A stretch of DNA of 45,969 nucleotides, from positions 1 to 45,969 of the forward strand of contig ONFO01000026.1 in the NCBI GenBank assembly GCA_900317155.1, written 5' to 3'. Below are positions 34,101-42,800 of this stretch, in pieces; positions within the stretch are counted from its first letter, which is position 1, and every line of letters begins with the position of its first letter. A program made the position numbers and the translations under genes. This stretch comes from an uncultured Bacteroidales bacterium (GTDB taxonomy: Bacteria; Bacteroidota; Bacteroidia; Bacteroidales; F082). The notes under the pieces were generated by a model that did not search any database, had not been told where the DNA came from, and worked only from the letters and a program-made list of their open reading frames with translations.

Positions 34101-34701
34101 CACCAATTCTCATATAGTACCAGAAGGAATGTTTGTTTGTAGGGGAGGAACCTAAGCATCCGTAGTCGGGTCCCGACCATGAATAACCGCTGTTGGTTGA
34201 GGGGAAAGTATAGACATCCGAGGTGCAGAATGGATCTGCATCCATGCAGTGGTTGGCACGGTCGAGGTAGTCGGAAATCAAGAAGTTGTAGTAGTCGTCA
34301 CTGATATTTTGTGCCCATGAGTTGAAGATTTCACCAAATTCCTCTTTCGGCAACAAGGATACTTCTTCGTATTCTTCTCTCAGTGTCGTCCTAAGATATT
34401 CAAATTCGGCATAAATCGGGATGTCGGCATTGTAACTGTTGGGCCTGATGAACAATTCACCAGGGTTCTCAGTCGGGTTGCAAAGCCAGATGTCGCTTGT
34501 GGCGAGTGCCGACGCTAACTGAACACGTTCCTCCACATTTTCAATTTCAAATACGTTGAAAAGGAATCCGTTTTCATAATCCCTGACATGGGACTCGATA
34601 TTCGTTTGTGCATGATTTGACATGTAATCCTGAGCCCATATCCTTGCAGGGATTACCGACAATATTAGGGCAAACATAATTGTCTTAGCGAATCTTTTCA
34701 T
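31177..34701 (-). CDS. Ig/PKD-repeat T9SS surface protein, array member 1
   Basis: This 1174-aa protein has a signal peptide to IWA-Q. Residues ~25-175 are variable. The front domain has CMDADPFCTSD, PDYGCLGSSPTN, DIDFALWGPFTDQ and GQYYILLITNYNGG (~180-340). An Ig-like domain, one PKD domain (YQWTFGDGQTGTGQNVTHTY), two Ig-like repeats and six GCDS-type repeats (GCDKLIRLHL, GCDSVIKLNL, GCDSVVYLTV, ACDSTLVLNL, GCDSEATLYL, DCDSLVTMNV) follow. The shared module is at ~973-1084, then a sorting domain (VIPNPNNGKM, ending KKVVIQK). It is first of the six array genes and begins 38 nt after the C25 protease gene, with no terminator between them. The protease and the array may therefore share a transcript. 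Confidence 0.88.
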   Translation of the reverse strand: MKRFAKTIMFALILSVIPARIWAQDYMSNHAQTNIESHVRDYENGFLFNVFEIENVEERVQLASALATSDIWLCNPTENPGELFIRPNSYNADIPIYAEFEYLRTTLREEYEEVSLLPKEEFGEIFNSWAQNISDDYYNFLISDYLDRANHCMDADPFCTSDVYTFPSTNSGYSWSGPDYGCLGSSPTNKHSFWYYMRIGVAGNITIKMEAPFDIDFALWGPFTDQTTPCPTAAGQTGLLTSNCTSCPNNTSNPNFYPSGNLHDCSFSAQAYEYAHVVNGQVGQYYILLITNYNGGSGNITFQKYAGDGETDCGILPPLVNNEGPYCVGETIHLSAQGQAGATYSWTGPGNFSSNQQNPTRPNCTMAMAGTYTCTITVGTASNSATTEVVIYPQPTANFNYTSVCKGTPTQFTSTSTTNPSGQQIQSYQWTFGDGQTGTGQNVTHTYAQAGNYQVTLNVTTGNGHCTSSKTQTVPVYAAPVASATAQPSTVIYGGTATLTANAGATGTFNFHWEPANMVVNANAQTTQTVPLQATQTYTVTVTNPQGGCSSTAQVTVSMEGSNMTAMASADQYELCEGESTTLHAQPSGGTGNYTFNWTPANTLSNATIQNPVATPPVGETTYTCAVSDGITNQNVSVTIMVHPNEVEEVEHTICENDIYDFYGENVQTPGVYEHHTQTEFGCDKLIRLHLYNWDTYETPITDHFCQGEHYMFYDQAISTSGIYYHTLESAHGCDSVIKLNLIQDPAYEVELWESTCQGGPGYYFAPLDIYLPPSPYPNAFVFETVQGCDSVVYLTVEEAEYNSKTYNVSLCATEYTWPSNGRTYYETGTFYDTLSFPNACDSTLVLNLELRPSYDIEVHETSCDSYRWKNDIYNVDMTFDESTVYTHHYVNDYGCDSEATLYLTINDHDEYVFTVSNEENCDSYYWDPQGHEILYTDHEDLEYNMSGTYHRTYKNSHDCDSLVTMNVQFEYTPHPTEIFPMDATNYAPHWVITATEFQINSYDFNLWDDNPNCHWDSVTWNFTKPVDWLLEPFGTNNQCCKMYVLSWVEDTIWLEAHAFNRCAPQEGVTQRYWFLSSFIGIDENDTPAGSTAIDFDVIPNPNNGKMQLNLERLTGKVDIKVYDMRGTLIDQFETYNNGSGTFDYNMKAKSDGIYFFVATNKEGTIAKKVVIQK

Positions 34702-34739
34702 GGTATGTAGGTTTTTATCTTGTTCTTGTTTTCAATTGT

Positions 34740-37700
34740 TTATCGTATCACATTGACGCGTTTCATCGCCACGCCGTTTCCGGTCTGGATGCGGATGAGG
34801 TAGGTGCCCGTGCCGAACTGGCTCATCTCGATTTGGGCATAATCACCTTCCGTTTCATGGTCGTACATGATCTGTCCGAGGACATTCACTACAGTCAGGC
34901 GTTGCAGGCTTTCAGCCTCGATGGTGACAATACCGTTGGTCGGATTCGGGTAGATCTTGGCTTTGAAACCATATTCGTCCACATCGGTGGAATTCTTCAC
35001 ATTGATGGTCATGCTGCTTTCGTCTTGACCGCAGTATCCAAGCGCCCACACATGGAGGAGGACTTCGCCTTTGAAGGTCTCGCTCCAAGTGATGGTGGCT
35101 ATGCCTTCTTCAACGACTACAGTGCCTGCTTCCTCTGGATCAAGGCTCCAGAAGGTGCCTCCATTGGGTGCGGTCGAGTAGACACTCGTTGGCATGAGCC
35201 GCACGTCAACCTCTGTTTCACCGTTGATGGTCTCAATTACAGGAGCCGTCATGACACCCAAGTCGATCACGACAGTTGAGTCGCAACCATGGATGTCGGT
35301 ATAGATGTGTTCATATATGCCAGTTTCGGTGTAAACAATGCCATCCCACTCGAAACTGTCGCAGGCATCAACGGCCAGCGTTATTTCTGCTGACGGATTA
35401 TACGATTCATAAACGGTCAGGTTCATCGTCACGATTGAGTCGCAGCCGTATTGGGAGGTAAAGGTATGCTCATATACACCGCTTTCAGTGAAAACCTCGT
35501 CGTTCCATACATAACTGTCGCAGGCCGTAGCCTCGGTTTCAACATTGTAGCTGTCGATGAAGCTGAGGTGCATCACCACGGTTGAGTCACATCCGTAAAT
35601 GCTTTGCAGGGTCTGCTCGTAGTCGCCGGCTTCGTTGTATACGATGCCGTTCCAAGCGTAGGCACTGCACGAAACCATGTCAAACTCTGTGTTTTGTAGC
35701 GGATGAATGGTCAGCACCAAATCGTGGACAGCGTCACCACAGCCGTAAGGTGAGTTGGCGTTGAGCGTCAACGTGACGCTGCCATTGGCTTTGTCTTGCT
35801 CGCCAGGAGTGTAGTTGGCGTTGACGTTATCGGGGCGGTCGAAAGTGCCGTCACCGTCGGTGGTCCAGTTGACGCTGCCCGTCTCGCTCACCAGGGCGTC
35901 GACTTCGAAGATGTCGCCTTCACAAATCTCACCAGTTTCGTCCATCTCGATGCTCGCGGCTTCATGGAAGTTGACGACCACGTTGTCGTTTAATGTCTCT
36001 CCCGCTTCATTGGTTGCGGTGAGGCTCAGGGTGACGACCTTGTTCACAAGGTCTTGTTCTCCTGGGGTATAGACGGGGTTAAGGATGTCGTCTTGATTGA
36101 AGTTGCCGTCACCGTCAGTCGTCCAGAGGAGACTTGCATATCCGAAGACAACGGCATCCAACTGGGCGGGCACTTGGCAGATGTCTTGGTCGGCGCCAGC
36201 GTTGCAGGCGAAGTCGATGTGGCGGACGGGGAAGAGGATCTCGTCAATCCAGGCATGGTCGTCGCAGTTGCTGCCCGAGGCGTTTTTCTCGTAAGCCCAA
36301 GTGAAGGTGTGCTCGCCTTGCGTGACGGGGAATTCGACCTCACGCCAACTGATGGTTCCTGTCCATTCTTGTTGTAATGTGTTGTCAATATAGAAACGCA
36401 GGTAGTCCCCGTTCATTTCGCAATCGGTCTTCCTGAAGAAACGGATTTCGTCGGTGCTGTTCTCCACGTTGAATTGGATGCTCAAAGTGGAAGTTTGGTT
36501 GTGACCTATTGTGCCCGATTGCAAACAATAGCTGCCCGAATGGGGGTTGGTGCCGACGATGGTCCAAGGATGCTCAGCGTCGTTCTCCCATTCAAAGTCG
36601 TCAAGACCGTTTTCGAAGCTGGCTATCTCAAGGCCGACACGGTGTGAGTAGTTGTTCGTGTGGGAATAGGAGCCGGAAGCAACAGTAAGGGTAAACTCGG
36701 CTGCTTCGCCCAAAGGCATGTTAGCAGCGACATTGACATAATAGGACACTTCAACGGACTGGCTTGCATTCACCGTCGGTGTCGTAACAGTGGGGTCACT
36801 GATGGTAATGTATTGTTGCGTTGCAGTGCTCAAGGTGGCGTTCACGTCATTGGCTGTTGAACCGCCTTCGTTTTCATACGTGAAGGTGATGGATGCGGTC
36901 TCGCCTGGGTCGAGGCGACCGTTGCCATTGCCTTTATAGGTACCTTCGTCATGGATGGTTATTCCATCGGAAATCTTGAAGACAGGGGCGTAAGCTGTGA
37001 GACTGAAATTATGTCTCCAGTTATGGTTGCCACTGACCATGGTGAGGTTAAATTGCAGTTGCGTGCCGTTCGGAACGTTATTGGCCACGGTAATATCGAA
37101 CACATTTTCCAGGCTGGTGGTTTGGTTGGGACTCAGTGCAGGAATGCTTGCCGTGCTCTGGTTGATGGTGACGTATTGGGGCGTGTCTGTGGTAAGGGTG
37201 GCCGTAGCCTGCGACGAGGCTTGGTCGCCGGTGTTCTTGATGGTGAAGTTGAAGCTTGACTGTTCACTATAGTCAAGTTGGTTGTTTCCGTTGGCGTCAT
37301 TGAGGCTCATCTCGGTGACGTTCAGTGAGGGTTCGCTGATGACGTGGATGGTACCCACATAGCGGAGCTTGTCTTGCTTGGTGGCCACGATGGTGATGTT
37401 GGAGTTGGAAGGCTGGGCAGGGAAGGTGATGATTTGACTGCTGCCTGTTGCGGTGGCCACGGCCAGGATGTTGTTGTTGCGCGTCAAAGCAATGACGGCA
37501 CCTTGCGGGGCGCTGACATTGACGCTGGTGGTGGATGCGGAGATCTGCGAAGGATGGCTGACATTCATCGCAGTGGGCACTACGGTGTAGAGTGTCAGGA
37601 AGGCATCGCAGTGTGCCGTGAACATCTTATGGGTGATGGCCTTGTTGTTGACATTGTAGGGCCATGAGCTCTGTTGTAGGAAATATTTTCCGGCCACGTT

Positions 37701-39521
37701 GCCGAAAGCGGGTCTCCAGTTGCCTTCATAGTTGGCGTATGGGCCATAGTCGGGCATGAATTGGGGGTCGTATTGGTCGTACATGCCCCAGGCATAAGCG
37801 TCGTTGACGAAGGAATAGGAGGTCTGGGTGGGTCCGATGCAACCCACGGCACCTGCGTTCTGCCCGCCACTGGTGCGGCGCATAAAGGCCTCGATGAGGC
37901 ATTCGGGGGTGTGGTCGAAAGTGCCGGTCTGGCAGTTGATGGTGTTGACGAAGGTCATCTTGCCTACATTGGTCATCTGAGCCACATGGCTATTGCTGAA
38001 GTCGGGCTCGCCCCAACCTTGGTAGTAGCCATGGTCACGGTGCTGGAGCAGCATGCAGCCGCTGTTGACAGCATTCACGACCTGTGCAGCTGTACCGCCT
38101 GTCCAACCGCCGAGTTCCGATGGCGTGGCAGGAATGTAGCCCAATCCGTTGGGACCAAAATAGTTGACCACCATATAGGTGTTTTGGTTACTCGACCATT
38201 GGTTACCGGGATAACCGCTATAGATGGCATTGATACGCACGGGATCCTTGCCTTGGTTGCGCCAATAGCCGCCTACCACTTCAGAGCAAATCTGGAACCA
38301 GCGTTCGGTCTGCCAGCCTAAGGCGGTGATGGGGTGTTCGTAAGAGGACGCATCCAGGTTGGGGTTGGTGTATTCGTATTCCAATTGTTTGCTCACCATC
38401 ATCTGGGCTTCGTTGACGTTGGCAGCCACGAGGCGCGAGAAGGCCATCTCAGGCAGTAGGTCACCCGTGACGTCGGCATAGCCATTGTCGGTGATGCAGT
38501 TGCCATAGTTCTGTGAGTGATAGGTGTATTCGGCTGGGATGCCCACGCTCATGTTGGTGTTATGGTCACCCAAAAGCAACACGGCCACAGGTGGAATGTC
38601 CCAGGTGTTGTAAGCATTGTGGAAATAGCTCTTCATCTCATTGGTGGTGGTGCAACCCATGTCGCTGAGGCTCTTCACTTCGGTGAGGATGCCTTGCTGA
38701 ATGCGGAAGTCGCGCAGTTGTTCGGCATATTGGCGGAAGCCTTCGTTGTTGGGGATGACGATGAGGTATTCGCAGCCGGTGGGACGGTTGTTCACCCATT
38801 CCTGCATACGGGCTTCGTAGTCGATGCTGGGCAGTTGGTTGTAGTTGGCCAGGTTCTGCATCAGGATAGGGTCCCAATAGGGCGAGCGGAGGCGGGTGTC
38901 GCCAAACTCGCCGTTGCCGCCATCGAAGCGCACGTCGAACTGCATGTCGTCATAGACGCGCAGCTCTTTCGTGACGGGGTTGTATTGGTAGGGTGCCACG
39001 GTGATGGCCACGGTCTGCACGCCACGCAGGCTGAAGGGCTCGCTGATGGTGACAGGCTGTTCAGGGAAGAAGGCATTCTTGTTGTAGATGCTGAGGTTCT
39101 TCTCGTAGGTGTTCGGGCTGTCGTCGGTGTCGAACTTGATGGGGGCGGCGGGCAGCAGGTCGACGTTTGCTATGGTGGTCATGCTGCGGTAGCCCATCTC
39201 GATATGTGCGTTGGCACCATTGGGGATAGCCACGAAGCGGCTGAAGCTTGGCAGGTTGGGCTCGCCTTCGTTGGCAGGCAGGCTGATGCCCGTGCCGCCT
39301 TGGATGACATCGCCCGTATAACCGTTGTCGGTGATGTTGAGGATATGCAACTGCTTCAGTGAGTGGCGCATGGAGAGACCGGAACGGGTGCTTTGTTCAA
39401 CGCTAAGGCCTTCTCTCTGGGCATTGTTGCTGAAGGTGAAGTCGCGCGTCTGCGCGGTGAGTGCCATGGCCGCGAACAGCAGGATGGCAATGGGAAGGGT
39501 GCGTAGAATGTGTTTCATCAT
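34740..39521 (-). CDS. Gingipain-family (C25) cysteine protease, T9SS-exported, 1593 aa
   Basis: A signal peptide (1-23, ALTA-Q), a propeptide with SGLSMRHSLKQLHI, and a C25 domain with His497 (QHRDHGYYQGW) and Cys530 (TINCQTG) are visible. The 33-residue spacing is the same as in gingipains and in its paralog at 8682-13568. Ig-like stretches are followed by an adhesin-type jelly roll (~967-1095, ASFENGLDDFEWENDAEHPW) and two WTTDGDGxF repeats. Three GCDS-type repeats (~1277-1420: GCDSTVVMHL, GCDSIVTMNL, GCDSTVVIDL) link this protein to the array; the other protease lacks them. The C-terminal sorting domain (~1518-1593, IYPNPTNGIVTIEA, ending MKRVNVIR) is of the protease subtype. It lies immediately upstream of the array genes in the direction of transcription. 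A surface protease that may mature or act beside the array proteins is an inference. Confidence 0.93.
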   Translation of the reverse strand: MMKHILRTLPIAILLFAAMALTAQTRDFTFSNNAQREGLSVEQSTRSGLSMRHSLKQLHILNITDNGYTGDVIQGGTGISLPANEGEPNLPSFSRFVAIPNGANAHIEMGYRSMTTIANVDLLPAAPIKFDTDDSPNTYEKNLSIYNKNAFFPEQPVTISEPFSLRGVQTVAITVAPYQYNPVTKELRVYDDMQFDVRFDGGNGEFGDTRLRSPYWDPILMQNLANYNQLPSIDYEARMQEWVNNRPTGCEYLIVIPNNEGFRQYAEQLRDFRIQQGILTEVKSLSDMGCTTTNEMKSYFHNAYNTWDIPPVAVLLLGDHNTNMSVGIPAEYTYHSQNYGNCITDNGYADVTGDLLPEMAFSRLVAANVNEAQMMVSKQLEYEYTNPNLDASSYEHPITALGWQTERWFQICSEVVGGYWRNQGKDPVRINAIYSGYPGNQWSSNQNTYMVVNYFGPNGLGYIPATPSELGGWTGGTAAQVVNAVNSGCMLLQHRDHGYYQGWGEPDFSNSHVAQMTNVGKMTFVNTINCQTGTFDHTPECLIEAFMRRTSGGQNAGAVGCIGPTQTSYSFVNDAYAWGMYDQYDPQFMPDYGPYANYEGNWRPAFGNVAGKYFLQQSSWPYNVNNKAITHKMFTAHCDAFLTLYTVVPTAMNVSHPSQISASTTSVNVSAPQGAVIALTRNNNILAVATATGSSQIITFPAQPSNSNITIVATKQDKLRYVGTIHVISEPSLNVTEMSLNDANGNNQLDYSEQSSFNFTIKNTGDQASSQATATLTTDTPQYVTINQSTASIPALSPNQTTSLENVFDITVANNVPNGTQLQFNLTMVSGNHNWRHNFSLTAYAPVFKISDGITIHDEGTYKGNGNGRLDPGETASITFTYENEGGSTANDVNATLSTATQQYITISDPTVTTPTVNASQSVEVSYYVNVAANMPLGEAAEFTLTVASGSYSHTNNYSHRVGLEIASFENGLDDFEWENDAEHPWTIVGTNPHSGSYCLQSGTIGHNQTSTLSIQFNVENSTDEIRFFRKTDCEMNGDYLRFYIDNTLQQEWTGTISWREVEFPVTQGEHTFTWAYEKNASGSNCDDHAWIDEILFPVRHIDFACNAGADQDICQVPAQLDAVVFGYASLLWTTDGDGNFNQDDILNPVYTPGEQDLVNKVVTLSLTATNEAGETLNDNVVVNFHEAASIEMDETGEICEGDIFEVDALVSETGSVNWTTDGDGTFDRPDNVNANYTPGEQDKANGSVTLTLNANSPYGCGDAVHDLVLTIHPLQNTEFDMVSCSAYAWNGIVYNEAGDYEQTLQSIYGCDSTVVMHLSFIDSYNVETEATACDSYVWNDEVFTESGVYEHTFTSQYGCDSIVTMNLTVYESYNPSAEITLAVDACDSFEWDGIVYTETGIYEHIYTDIHGCDSTVVIDLGVMTAPVIETINGETEVDVRLMPTSVYSTAPNGGTFWSLDPEEAGTVVVEEGIATITWSETFKGEVLLHVWALGYCGQDESSMTINVKNSTDVDEYGFKAKIYPNPTNGIVTIEAESLQRLTVVNVLGQIMYDHETEGDYAQIEMSQFGTGTYLIRIQTGNGVAMKRVNVIR

Positions 39522-39621
39522 GTATGGATTTTATTTGTTTGACTACCTACTTTAATATAAAAAAACGCGTAAAAATACGCACTTTTTTGGAATAATGATG
39601 CATTTTTCTTCTAAAAAGCAA

Positions 39622-39651
39622 AAAAAGAGCTACCAAACGGCAACTCTTTTT
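39622..39651 (-). terminator. Rho-independent terminator of the M43 operon
   Basis: On the minus strand, the 13-nt arms aaaaagagttgcc and ggtagctcttttt pair (two G-T wobbles) around a GTTT loop. The T-run continues beyond the stem. It lies ~185 nt after the M43 gene stop at 39836 and ends that operon. The A/T-rich flanks would also let it work on the plus strand. Confidence 0.85.
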
Positions 39652-39745
39652 GTTCATTCCGGTCTTGCGCTGAGGTTTTGCAAAAAAAACCAACCTTCCG
39701 CAAACCCCATATCTCCCCGCAGGATAGGGTATATCTTACAGCTGG

Positions 39746-39802
39746 GAGATATGGGTGTCGTATGTATGAGATATGGGTGTCGTGGGGAAATGATATGGGT
39801 GG
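39746..39802. repeat. Three direct repeats at 22-bp period
   Basis: gagatatgggtgtcgt occurs at 39746-39761 and 39768-39783. A third, shortened copy (gatatgggtg) begins at 39792. The spacing is exactly 22 bp each time, about two helical turns. The first copy also forms a 12-bp inverted repeat with 39706-39717 (cccatatctccc/gggagatatggg). Confidence 0.8.
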
Positions 39803-39835
39803 TTTCGGAGGTGTTAACCGTTCATCGGGAAATTC

Positions 39836-42800
39836 TCATTTCGTAACGACCAATTTTCCGGTGTGGATCAACTCCCCGCAACAGACAGTGTACACATAAA
39901 CGCCGTCAGCCAAGCCGCGCAGGTCAAGCACCTTCTGCCCCTGGCTGCCGTCCAGCTCGGTCGACACCACCGAAACGCCGAGGGTGTTGGCAATGGTGAC
40001 TGTGGCTTTGGACGTCTTGGCAGGCAAAGTATAATCCACCGTTGTCCATGTGGTGGCGGGATTGGGACTTAGGCTGACAGTGAAGCCCATGGCTTCGTTC
40101 ATGGAAGCGTTCGTGGCATTGCCTATGCCCCTGTCTCCACCGTCACCATCATCGGGCATTGTCGGGCAAGAGTAGGTCGTCACGTAGTCGTCCGAGATTT
40201 CAGACAATATGGCTTCCGCCATTGCCCTGGATGTGCCGGTTCCGTATGTGGCAATGCTGTCCACCATCAAAGCCTCGGCCTCCGTCAGCCCTAACACGTT
40301 TCGGTTCTCCCTGTTGAGGGTCTGGTGGAGGGTGATCAGACGCATGTAGTCAGCATGGTCGGCAAGGGCGTTGCCTTGCAGCCCGTAGAGTGCGGGCAGC
40401 ATGTTGGCCAGGGCGAAGGCATGGACGGAGTCGCCTTCCTGAAGGTAGGAAGCGACAATCATCCTGTCGGAGGCGATGTCGCCCATGTTGCCGAGCCATG
40501 TGCGGAGCTCCGTTGGATTGGCAATGCTGTCGTCGAGGTTGCTGCGCACGATGTCGCCAGCCGCGAGGCTGTAGTCGTGTTGGTATTGGGCCATCTGTGC
40601 CTGAAGGGCGGTGCGTGCGGTGAAGCCCGAGGCAATCTGCCTGAGCAGGTCAACCATGTAGTCGGGAAGCGGGTTGTCCTTGTTCTCGAGATAGCTGATG
40701 AGGGTGTCTTTCTTCAGTTCGTCGGGGTTGGCGGCGAGAATCTCGAACAGCACGGGGTCGGTGAACACGTCGTCGCGGTCGGCGGCGGTGGTCAGCACCT
40801 CGCCCGATACGTAAGGAGAAAGGCCAAGCAGTTGTGCGCGCAGCCTCCACATGTCAGAGGAGGTGGCGTTGTTGATGTCGGCCACCTGCGCGGGAGTGCT
40901 TCCGCCGTCGATGCGGCTCTCATAGAGCTGCAGGAGGCTGGAGTAGGTCGCGTGTGCCGATAGGTAGTCCGACTCCAATGCGGCCTTCTCGGAAGCTGAC
41001 TTCACCACGGAACCGCCGTTCCCGTAATGCGTCAGGCACCTGTTGGAGTTTCGGGTGTCAAAGGCATCCACACGGTGAAGCAAGGACGTGGCGGGCGTCT
41101 GGTCGGAGTCGTTGATGTCGTAGTAGTATGTGATCTTCTGGTTCCCGTCATTGTAGAAATGATAAAGGCTTCCGTCGAAGGTGTTGCCTGCGGGCATTGT
41201 TGCCGAGCCTTGCGAGGAAGCGACATCGCCGATGCTGCCGTCCTTCAGCACACAGAAGTCTATGGCATTGCCCGAGTTCGTGTTGCAGGTGTAAGTGAGG
41301 CCAGAGGTGGAAGTCTTATTGTCGCCGACGGCCACATTGCCGCAGCGCAGGTTGGCGAACGAGTTGCGGTAGATGTCGTTGGTTCCCTGGGAGTTGACAA
41401 TTACAATGCCATAGGGCGAGCCGGTATTGGTCGCTCTCGGATGAAAGGTGTTCTCCTCGATGCAGAACGCCGACAGTCCGTCGGCATAGATGCCGAAGTC
41501 GCAATCAGAGCCACAGCCGACGGTGAAGTCGTTGTCCACGATTGTGGCGTAATCTGTGTTGAGTGCGTAGATGCCGCAAGTGTTGTTGTCGAACAGGGAG
41601 TTCCTGACGGTGAACATGCGAGCCGCGCTGCCGTCGTTGGAGGCATGTATGCCACGGTGGAAGCCATAGAAGGAGGAAGGTATGAGGTACTCGTCAGGGC
41701 AGGGAAGGACGTTGCTGTTTTCGCAATATGAATTCACAGTGAAGCCTGCCTCATAGGCGCCGATGCCCATGCACCACAGGGAAACGCCTGGAACGTTTCT
41801 GTTGACCGAGAAGTCACAACCCAAGAAGCTGATGCCTTTGACGTGTTTCATGTCAACATGTTTGAAGAACGTGGTTGTTCCGAGGTAATTGGCATCGATT
41901 GAGAAAGAGCAGTTGTGGAAGAAGGAATTATAGGGCATTTCCTGCTCGTCATTTATGTAGGAATAGTTGGTGTACCAAAGAGCATGTACAGACTTGGCGT
42001 TGTTTCGGAAAGTGGCGTCGGTGGCATGGATGATGCCGCCGGTGGTGTTGTAATGTTCTGGCCTCCATAGTTCCACAGCGCATATCGCATTTTCGATGGT
42101 GGCACCGTTACGCATCTCCAGATAACCTTGTCCATAGCTGCCGTTGGCCTCGTACTGGTGGGTGCCACTATTGCCCCAGACTTCTATGCCTTGCCACATA
42201 AGACCACATCGGTTTGTGATGGTTGCTCCATCTAAGAATAATGATCCTCCTGGTTTTACAATAATACTAGCTCCACTCGGAACATATAGTGTACAATCTT
42301 TAAGAGTGAGTCGGGCGCCATTTTCAATAACAAGATTGTTTTTCAAAATTCTGTCATTCTGCCAGGTGAGGACTTGGCCAGCTCCCAACATATATTCAGG
42401 CTCGTTTAAGTTTAAACTACAATAATCATCATAAATATAGGATATCATGTCATGCATTAGAGTATAGTGTATTCTTCCTAATTGTTCTGGGGTTACAGAT
42501 TGCTCTCCTGAATAATCCATGATGTTATTGGATTTTGTCGGAATGTTTTGTCCCCAGTGTGGACATGGATCTGGTTGACCGGATGCTATTATCTCATTTA
42601 GAGTAGGAGTGTCCATGCAACCATCATCACAATTATTACTAATTGTACAGCATGTACCATCGGGTAAATGCATAGTATGATGAAGCCCTAAATTATGACC
42701 AGTTTCGTGAACCAATGCCCATGCATCTCCCCAAAATCCATCATTTCCACAACCATGAATATATTTTTGCCAAGCTGCTTTTATTCTTACAAATCTATTA

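Larger units (their letters stand above)
15638..34701 (-). other. Six-gene tandem array of modular T9SS surface proteins
   Basis: Six genes in one direction with gaps of only 19-67 nt. The first three (34701 to 24488) carry the Cys-rich front domain and Ig/PKD repeats; the last three (24468 to 15638) carry an IgGFc-binding-like front. All six share the same back end: GCDS-type repeats, a ~110-aa module with PHWVITATEFQINSYDF and DTVWLxA motifs, and one sorting-domain subtype. The C25 protease gene lies 38 nt upstream of the first. Confidence 0.85.
39522..39835. other. Intergenic region: two hairpins and a 22-bp-period repeat
   Basis: These 314 nt separate the M43 operon from the C25/array block. 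Reading on the minus strand they hold a three-copy direct repeat (39802-39746), a strong terminator (39651-39622) and a small 5-bp hairpin, gcgta-tttt-tacgc (39580-39567), followed by seven T. No canonical TAnnTTTG box for the C25 gene at 39521 was found. Confidence 0.7.

Noticed and set aside
21421-34701. Dispersed DNA repeat around gctgtcgcarcc, suggestive of a repeat array
   Set aside because: It is in frame every time and encodes the GCDS motif of protein repeats with irregular spacing, so it is explained by coding and is not a CRISPR or DNA element.
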